Notes under the pieces: generated by a model
Databases searched by the model: none
The model's input: only the letters and a program-made list of their open reading frames with translations
Told to the model about the DNA's origin: nothing
Shown: piece after piece, positions 58,952-64,000 of the stretch
How positions within the stretch are numbered: the stretch's first letter is position 1
Layout: every line of letters begins with the position of its first letter
Program-made: the position numbers and the translations under genes
Origin: Phycisphaerales bacterium
GTDB taxonomy: Bacteria; Planctomycetota; Phycisphaerae; Phycisphaerales; UBA1924
Assembly (NCBI GenBank): GCA_019744815.1
Contig: JAIEUA010000006.1
Location: 248,001-312,000, forward strand
DNA length: 64,000 bases
Direction of reading: 5' to 3'

Positions 58952-59808
58952 ATGAGACGTCAAGCCCGGTCTGCAGCGTTGTGGTGCGTGGCCTCAGCCG
59001 CCGCCTCGTCCGCCGCCTCGGCATCGGACAAAGCCGCGTTCCATCTCTTCAACCCCACGCCCCGCGAGCTGCTCCGCGACGTCGACACCGACCGCCCCGA
59101 CACCACCGAAAGCCCCCACACCGTCGACGCCGGACACTTCCAGTTCGAGTTCAGCATCGCGGACTACTCCTACGACCGCCGCAACCAAGCCCAGGAAACC
59201 ACCCGGGTCTGGGAGTTCGCGCCCGTCAACATCAAGATCGGCCTGCTGAACAACACCGACATCCAGTTCCTGCTCACGCCCTACATCCGCGAGCGAACCA
59301 CCGACCGAACCGCCGACTCGACCACGACGATCGACGGCTTCGGCGACACCACCATCCGCCTCAAACAGAACATCGTCGGCAACGACGAGGGCGACTTCGC
59401 CCTCGCGATCATGCCCTTCATCACGCTTCCGACCGCCAAGCGAGCGCTCGGCGCCGGCGACGTCGAATGCGGCATCATCGTGCCGATGGGCTTCGAGCTC
59501 CCCAACGAGTTCAGCCTGGGCCTCATGGGCGAGATCGACATCCTCCGCAGCGCCGACCGCAGCCGCTACGTCGTCGACTTCGTGCACACCGCCACCATCA
59601 ACCGCCGCATCGCCGGAAACCTCTCCGGCTTCATCGAGTACGCCGGCTTCCACAACTTCAACAACGACGAGGACTACCGCGCCTCGTTCAACGCCGGCCT
59701 GATCTACGAGTTCACCCCGACTTCCGCCTCGACGCCGGTGTCCGAGTGGGCCTGACCGAAGCCGCGGAAGATCTCGGCGTGTTCGTGGGTGGGACGTATC
59801 GTTATTGA
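58952..59808 (+). pseudogene. Outer-membrane transporter-like gene, frameshifted near its 3' end
   Basis: An exported beta-barrel-like protein of about 285 aa. After a signal peptide (cut near SAASASDK) the sequence shows the family start DVDTDRPDTTESPHTVDAGH and alternating beta strands (FAPVNIKIGLLNNTDIQFLL, GFGDTTIRLKQNI), typical of the Phenol_MetA_deg / transporter-like outer-membrane family. In the given frame it ends at 59755 with an out-of-place tail TSASTPVSEWA. One frame over, the sequence continues as DFRLDAGVRVGLTEAAEDLG followed by VFVGGTYRY, a proper last beta strand with aromatic terminus ending at 59808. One missing base in the C run at 59715-59718 explains this. It may be a true mutation or a sequencing error. 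Confidence 0.8.
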
Positions 59809-59863
59809 GGTGGGCGAGAGGCTGGGCCCCTTGATCGCTCAAAGCGTTTGGTACCGAAGCGAC

Positions 59864-59892
59864 TTGACAAACGCATTAAGTTTGTGTATACT
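59864..59892 (+). promoter_or_regulatory. Consensus sigma-70 promoter of the DUF2339 gene
   Basis: TTGACA (59864-59869) and TATACT (59887-59892) are separated by exactly 17 nt. The site lies in an AT-rich island in otherwise GC-rich sequence. It predicts a transcript starting about 59899 and a leader of about 32 nt containing the CCGGAGG ribosome site before the GTG at 59931. Confidence 0.85.
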
Positions 59893-59930
59893 AACTTCCG
59901 AGACCTATTCCGTTTCCCCGGAGGTACTCG

Positions 59931-62810
59931 GTGGATCAAGACTCCAACGCGCGGCTGGACCGACTCGAACAGAGACTCGCTCGAGTCGAAGACCTGATCG
60001 CCAAGCTCGCGCCGCCGGAGCCCGCTCCCCAACCCAAACCCCAGCCCGCGCCCCGCTCGGCTCCGCCTCAGCCTCCGCATCGACCTGAGTCACCACCAAC
60101 TCTCGCTCCGGTCGCCGTCCGCTCGCAGGACACTCCCGCATCCTCGGCAACCGCTGCTCTGACGTGGATGACGCCCGGCGACTCACGGACGCACCGTGCC
60201 GACGACTCGACCGATTCAGAACGCGACCGCCTCGCGATGAAGGCCCGCGCCTTCCGCGAGGAGTTCCTCAGCCGCGGTGCGCCCGCGCCCATCGATTGGT
60301 CGAAGATCGAGGCCCTCATCGCCGGCAAGTGGTACGCGCTCGTCGGTGCCCTCGTCGTCACCGTCGGCGTCGCCCTCTTCGTGCAGTTCGCGGTCAAGCA
60401 AGGCTGGCTCGCGCAAATCCCCGGCTCGGTTCGATGCCTGCTCGGTGCCGTCGTGGGCTTCGTGCTCATCGGCGCCGGCGAATGGGCACGCCGACGCCTC
60501 AACGACTGGGCCTCGGTCGGCCTCACCGCCGGCGGCCTCGGCGCCGTGTACGTCTCCGCCTACGCCTCCTACTCGCTCTACAAGCTGCTCGACCCGGGCA
60601 CCACCCTTCTGCTTCTCGCCGGCGTCGCGGCCATCGGCGTCACCATCTCCGCCCTCACCAGCCTCAGCGCCGTCGCCGTCGTCTCGCTCGCGGGCGCGTA
60701 CCTCGCTCCGATCATCGCCTCCTCTGGCCGGGAGGGGCACGTCTACGTCCCGGCCTACTGGCTCGCGCTCTTGACCGTCGGCCAGGTGCTGGCGATCAAG
60801 AAAGGCGGCAACTTCGTCCTCTGCCGCTGGCTCACCTCGCTCGCCACCCTCGCCTTCGGCTTCGGCTGGTGCATGGAGTTCGCCAAAGACTCGCCATGGA
60901 TCGGCGCCTCGTTCCTCGCCGCGGCATGGCTGGGCGTGCACGCCGAGCTCTGGTTCACCGCCGCACGGGCCGACACCAAGAACCTGCCCGAGCCCTACGA
61001 GCGCGACATCAACGAGTTCGAGAACGCCGAGCCGCTGCACGTCTTCCGCACACTCCGGCTGCGATCGGTGTCGAGCCTCTCCTTCACCGCCTGGGCCGTG
61101 CTCCTCACCCTGCATCTCGCGGCCGAGTCCGGCGTCATGCCCCGCAGCGCCGCCCCGGGCGTCGGCTGCATCGCCACCCTCGTGCTCGCCGGTTTCGTCG
61201 TCGGCACGCACTGCTTGCTCAACACCCAACCGACCTCGCGCCGCGAGGTGCTCGCCGCCGCCCTGATGTGCGCCTCCGGCTCACTGCTCGTCGCCGCCGT
61301 CGCCATCGCCTTCTCGGGGTTCGCTCAGGCCATGACGCTCTGCGCCGTCGGGCTGGGCGCGCTCGCGGCGTCACGCCTGCTCCGAGCCCGCGTGCTCGAT
61401 CTTTACGCCCTGCTCGTCCTCACGGTCGCCGCGGCTCGCATTGTGCTCTTCGATGCATGGCAGACCACTCCCGACGCGCCCGCGGTCGAACTCTTGGGAT
61501 TCCATCTCACATCCTGGTCCGCGTCGGTCGCCGGCGTCGCCGTCGCGTGGCTCGCCTACGCCGCTGCCCAGATCGTCGCCGAGCACCCCTTCGACACTCC
61601 CGAGGGGCGAGCCCCGGATTCCCTCCGCATCGGCTCGTATCTGCGACTCGATCCCCGCGAGTGGCGGATGATCGCCAACTTCGCCCTCACGCTGGGGATC
61701 CTCCTGCTCGGCGTCTCGCTGCTGCACCAACGAGCCGAGCAACCAGCACTCTCCGCCGCCGCAGTGACCACCGCGCTCGCCACCTTCATCGCGTCGCGCT
61801 GGCGGCAGTCCTTCGCCATCGCGGTTTTCGCGGCCATGCTCCTCGTTCCCGCAGGGGTCATGACTCTCTTCGTCGACTGGTTCAACGCCGACAGCCTTTT
61901 CCACAGCAAGTCGAACAACGGCGAAACCATTCTGGGTCTCGCTCTCAACTTCAAAATGCTCTGCGGCTGGTACTACGCCTTGACCGCGCTGCTGATCGCC
62001 TGGCTCTTCACCGACGAGTGGCGCCTCGGCCGCACCCTCGCTCGCATCATCTCTCTCGCGGGCGCCGCCATGCTTCTGCTCGCCCTGTCGCACACCCGCT
62101 CGGAGACCTCGTCGCTTTGCTTTGTCTGGCTCGCGCTCTCAGCAGCACTGGCGCTCGCGAGCCGCCACGTCCGCGGCATGGCTTTCTCCATCGCCGCCAC
62201 CGGTGTCTGGATCATCGTGATCTTCGCGTGGAGCAGTCGATTCGTCTTCAACCACTGGACCGACGCGCCCAACGCCGCGTTGCTCTACCCCGGCTTGTGG
62301 ATCGGCCTGGCGCTCGCCGGCGTGGTGCTGCTCATCGCCTTCTCCGCGGCACGCCGCCTCGCGCCGCCGCTCCGCCGACAAGCCCTCGTTGTCTCATGGA
62401 CCGCCTGCACGCTCCTCGTGCTCCTCTCGAGCAGCCTCGAGATCGCCCGCACCGCCGGCCTGCTCGCGATCGATCAGACCTCGCGCGGCGCCGCCGTCAG
62501 CGTCTGGTGGGGCGTCTTCGCCATCGGGTTGCTGGCCATCGGCTTCCGGCGGCACGAATCCTCGACCCGCCGCGCCGGCCTCGCCCTCCTCGCCCTCGGC
62601 GTCGCCAAGGCACTCATCTTTGATCTCGCGAGCGTCTCCCCCGGCTGGCGCTCCGTCAGCGTCGTCGTGCTGGGCCTCTTCATGGTCGGCGTGGGCGTCA
62701 TCTACGCCCAGATCTCCCGCCGCCTCGCCAACCAGCAACCCGACCCGAGCCCAACCCCCGACCGCGCAACAGACACCCTCCAGCCCGGAGCCTCAAGCCC
62801 TAAGCCCTAA
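59931..62810 (+). CDS. DUF2339 polytopic membrane protein
   Basis: A 959-aa membrane protein starting with GTG, CCGGAGG 7 nt upstream. A short N-terminal coiled-coil (NARLDRLEQRLARVEDLIAK) and a Pro-rich linker precede the membrane part, which begins WSKIEALIAGKWYALVGALV, the DUF2339 signature. About 24 hydrophobic helices follow to residue 920, then a short polar Pro-rich tail. DUF2339 proteins have no proven function; the architecture suggests a channel, flippase or envelope polymer factor. The stop codon lies inside the AAGCCCT heptamer repeat at 62795-62822. It has a near-perfect promoter and appears to be transcribed alone. Confidence 0.85.
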   Translation: MDQDSNARLDRLEQRLARVEDLIAKLAPPEPAPQPKPQPAPRSAPPQPPHRPESPPTLAPVAVRSQDTPASSATAALTWMTPGDSRTHRADDSTDSERDRLAMKARAFREEFLSRGAPAPIDWSKIEALIAGKWYALVGALVVTVGVALFVQFAVKQGWLAQIPGSVRCLLGAVVGFVLIGAGEWARRRLNDWASVGLTAGGLGAVYVSAYASYSLYKLLDPGTTLLLLAGVAAIGVTISALTSLSAVAVVSLAGAYLAPIIASSGREGHVYVPAYWLALLTVGQVLAIKKGGNFVLCRWLTSLATLAFGFGWCMEFAKDSPWIGASFLAAAWLGVHAELWFTAARADTKNLPEPYERDINEFENAEPLHVFRTLRLRSVSSLSFTAWAVLLTLHLAAESGVMPRSAAPGVGCIATLVLAGFVVGTHCLLNTQPTSRREVLAAALMCASGSLLVAAVAIAFSGFAQAMTLCAVGLGALAASRLLRARVLDLYALLVLTVAAARIVLFDAWQTTPDAPAVELLGFHLTSWSASVAGVAVAWLAYAAAQIVAEHPFDTPEGRAPDSLRIGSYLRLDPREWRMIANFALTLGILLLGVSLLHQRAEQPALSAAAVTTALATFIASRWRQSFAIAVFAAMLLVPAGVMTLFVDWFNADSLFHSKSNNGETILGLALNFKMLCGWYYALTALLIAWLFTDEWRLGRTLARIISLAGAAMLLLALSHTRSETSSLCFVWLALSAALALASRHVRGMAFSIAATGVWIIVIFAWSSRFVFNHWTDAPNAALLYPGLWIGLALAGVVLLIAFSAARRLAPPLRRQALVVSWTACTLLVLLSSSLEIARTAGLLAIDQTSRGAAVSVWWGVFAIGLLAIGFRRHESSTRRAGLALLALGVAKALIFDLASVSPGWRSVSVVVLGLFMVGVGVIYAQISRRLANQQPDPSPTPDRATDTLQPGASSPKP

Positions 62811-62822
62811 GCCCTAAGCCCT
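62795..62822. repeat. AAGCCCT heptamer array
   Basis: Four units of AAGCCCT run from 62795 to 62822. They encode the last residues and the stop of the DUF2339 protein and abut the stop of the converging ferredoxin gene (62822). It is a third heptamer family in this window. Confidence 0.8.
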
Positions 62823-63088
62823 CATCCCTTCGCCTTGTAGTAATCCAGATTCACCTGCACGAACTTGTTCCACTCACCCGGCAGGTCTTCCTGCGGGAAG
62901 ATCGCCTTCACCGGGCACTCGTCGACGCACAGGCCGCAGTCGATGCAGGTGTCGGGATCGATGTACAGCTGATCAGTCTTCCCGAAATCAGCCTCGGCCT
63001 TGGTGGGGTGGATGCAGTCAACCGGGCAGACCTCGACGCACGAGGTGTCCTTGGTTCCGACGCAGGGTTCAGCGATGACATGGGGCAT
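62822..63088 (-). CDS. Ferredoxin with two iron-sulfur clusters
   Basis: An 88-aa 2[Fe-S] ferredoxin that carries electrons in the cytoplasm. Cluster ligands are in CVGTKDTSCVEVCPVDCI and DTCIDCGLCVDECPVKAIF. The first group has the spacing of seven-iron (3Fe-4S plus 4Fe-4S) FdxA-type ferredoxins. The C-terminal tail of about 25 residues is as in the mycobacterial/Thermus form. The ATG at 63088 fits the family start MPHVIAEPC; TACACT lies 7 nt upstream with no ribosome site. It converges with the DUF2339 gene. Confidence 0.93.
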   Translation of the reverse strand: MPHVIAEPCVGTKDTSCVEVCPVDCIHPTKAEADFGKTDQLYIDPDTCIDCGLCVDECPVKAIFPQEDLPGEWNKFVQVNLDYYKAKG

Positions 63089-63095
63089 ACGCCCG

Positions 63096-63101
63096 AGTGT
63101 A
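63096..63101 (-). promoter_or_regulatory. -10 box of leaderless ferredoxin mRNA
   Basis: TACACT on the minus strand ends 7 nt before the ATG at 63088. Confidence 0.45.
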
Positions 63102-63215
63102 GACCTCAACAGCCGCCGCGTGACACCCGACGCCCGTCGCCACGTCCGCCCAAGGACCGCCGCGTGCATCGCTCCCCACCCACGCACCCCCACCCCATCA
63201 CTCCTCCGGCATCAA

Positions 63216-63299
63216 TGCGGGCGACAGGACTTGAACCTGCAGGGCCTTGCGGCCACGGGAACCTAAATCCCGCGCGTTTGCCAATTCCGCCACGCCCGC
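63216..63299 (-). tRNA. tRNA-Leu (anticodon UAG)
   Basis: On the minus strand an 84-nt cloverleaf starts GCGGGCG and ends CGCCCGC plus discriminator A. The anticodon stem CGGGA/TCCCG holds the loop TTTAGGT with anticodon TAG. A long class II variable arm (GGCCGCAAGGCC) and T-loop TTCAAGT identify tRNA-Leu. CCA is not encoded. Confidence 0.97.
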
Positions 63300-63481
63300 G
63301 TGGGTCTCCATTCTAACCGGACCCTTCCACCCGCCCGAGCCTTCCCCGGCACTTCTCACGCCCCGTGCAAGCGAAGGCCGACGAATGGCAATGAGTCCGT
63401 GGGTCCGGCGTCCGCCCGACCTATGAACACCCCCGCACGGGCCAGACCCCCGCGCCACCACAGCCCCGACAGAATCTCACC

Positions 63482-64000
63482 ATGTCCACCCGCGATTCCT
63501 TCGCCGTCTCCGTCGCACCCGTCTTCCTCCGCCTGGTCCTGGGCACCACCTTCATCTGGGCCGGCCTGGGCAAGTTCATGGCCGAGTTCTCCGTCAAGGG
63601 CGAGCAGGCCGCGGCACTGGCCAACATGGGCGTCTCCTCGGTCCAGACCCGCGCCGGCGCCGCCGCCGCTGCGGAATCCGTCAAGCCGGTGGTGAAGGAC
63701 CCCGTCAAAGAAGCGCCCAAGGAAGCGCCCAAGGAACCCGCTAAAAAGACCGCGAAGCCCGGCGCCCAAGCCCCGCAGACCGACCCCGCCGTCCGCCTCG
63801 CCTCCTTCACGCTCCTTCCGGTTCAATCCTCCGCCCGCACCTTCACCGCCGCGGATTTCCCCGACGAGATCAAGCTCGCTCGCCTCTACTCCGTCGCCCT
63901 GCTCGTCCACAGCGCCGGCAAAGTGCCCTCCGACGCCAAAGCGACGTTCCCGCTCATGCCCTCGCAAGTCACCCAGGGCGAGTGGCCCGTCTACATCGCC
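63482..64000 (+). CDS. DoxX-like membrane protein, cut by the window end
   Basis: The first 173 residues of a gene that continues beyond 64000. SVAPVFLRLVLGTTFIWAGL followed by GKFM matches the first helix of DoxX-family membrane proteins. A long Lys/Pro/Ala-rich soluble insert (about 65-110, with KEAPKEAPKEPAKK) follows, and a second, less hydrophobic segment near 135-145. DoxX proteins are linked to quinone or thiosulfate oxidation and redox stress in different bacteria; the role here is open. CAGAAT lies 6 nt before the ATG, like the leaderless group. Confidence 0.65.
   Translation, partial: MSTRDSFAVSVAPVFLRLVLGTTFIWAGLGKFMAEFSVKGEQAAALANMGVSSVQTRAGAAAAAESVKPVVKDPVKEAPKEAPKEPAKKTAKPGAQAPQTDPAVRLASFTLLPVQSSARTFTAADFPDEIKLARLYSVALLVHSAGKVPSDAKATFPLMPSQVTQGEWPVYIA

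Overview
The window reads as a 64 kb chromosomal piece of a GC-rich planctomycete, most likely class Phycisphaerae. The lineage call is an inference from family knowledge. It rests on two exported proteins that end in paired Cys-bracketed dockerin-like repeats (GC-type dockerin), a type II pseudopilin with an H-Xn-DG tail, a PEP-CTERM-like tail ending in four arginines, and an oversized signal peptidase I. Genes are dense and lie on both strands. There is no phage, IS element, integrase or CRISPR array in the window.

Layout. 0-8 kb: cell-surface and export genes (dockerin protein, processive GT2 glycosyltransferase with a small membrane partner, pseudopilin, 927-aa PstS-like protein with dockerin repeats). 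8-17 kb: SAM methyltransferase, MFS transporter, Hsp20 behind a sigma-54-like promoter, threonine aldolase, C39-type peptidase, PEP-CTERM-like protein, ComM AAA+ ATPase and a small membrane protein. 17-28 kb, minus strand: signal peptidase I, then a tight five-gene operon (unknown protein, TssL/DotU-like, TssM/IcmF-like, TagF-like, TpsB/FhaC-like). 28-31 kb: two small exported proteins and folP. 31.1-40.2 kb: one 3014-aa TpsA/filamentous-haemagglutinin-like protein, the probable substrate of TpsB. 40-48 kb: nuoJKLMN. 48-49 kb: pgsA-pgpA, the last two steps of phosphatidylglycerol synthesis. 49-64 kb: hisS, a ClpP/NfeD-like protein, an orphan UgpC/MalK-type ABC ATPase, an alpha/beta hydrolase, two unknown genes, a chemoreceptor, a frameshifted outer-membrane transporter-like gene, a DUF2339 membrane protein, a ferredoxin, tRNA-Leu(UAG) and the start of a DoxX-like gene.

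The most unusual item is the operon at 18967-27988. The membrane-complex and regulatory genes of a type VI secretion system (TssL, TssM, TagF) are translationally coupled to a two-partner-secretion outer-membrane transporter. No sheath, tube, spike or ClpV gene is in view. The large TpsA protein sits 10 kb away on the other strand. If the assignments hold, this could be an envelope-spanning system that uses a TssLM-like inner-membrane machine to serve TpsB/TpsA export.

Two genome-wide habits also show. First, about a dozen genes lack a Shine-Dalgarno sequence but have a TANNNT hexamer 5-8 nt before the start codon, which suggests leaderless transcription. Many of these are housekeeping genes, whereas SD-led genes are enriched for exported or surface proteins. 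Second, gaps between genes are littered with small palindromic or inverted-repeat elements and 7-bp tandem arrays. Two palindromes lie in frame inside signal-peptide coding regions (12633-12656 and 31201-31234).
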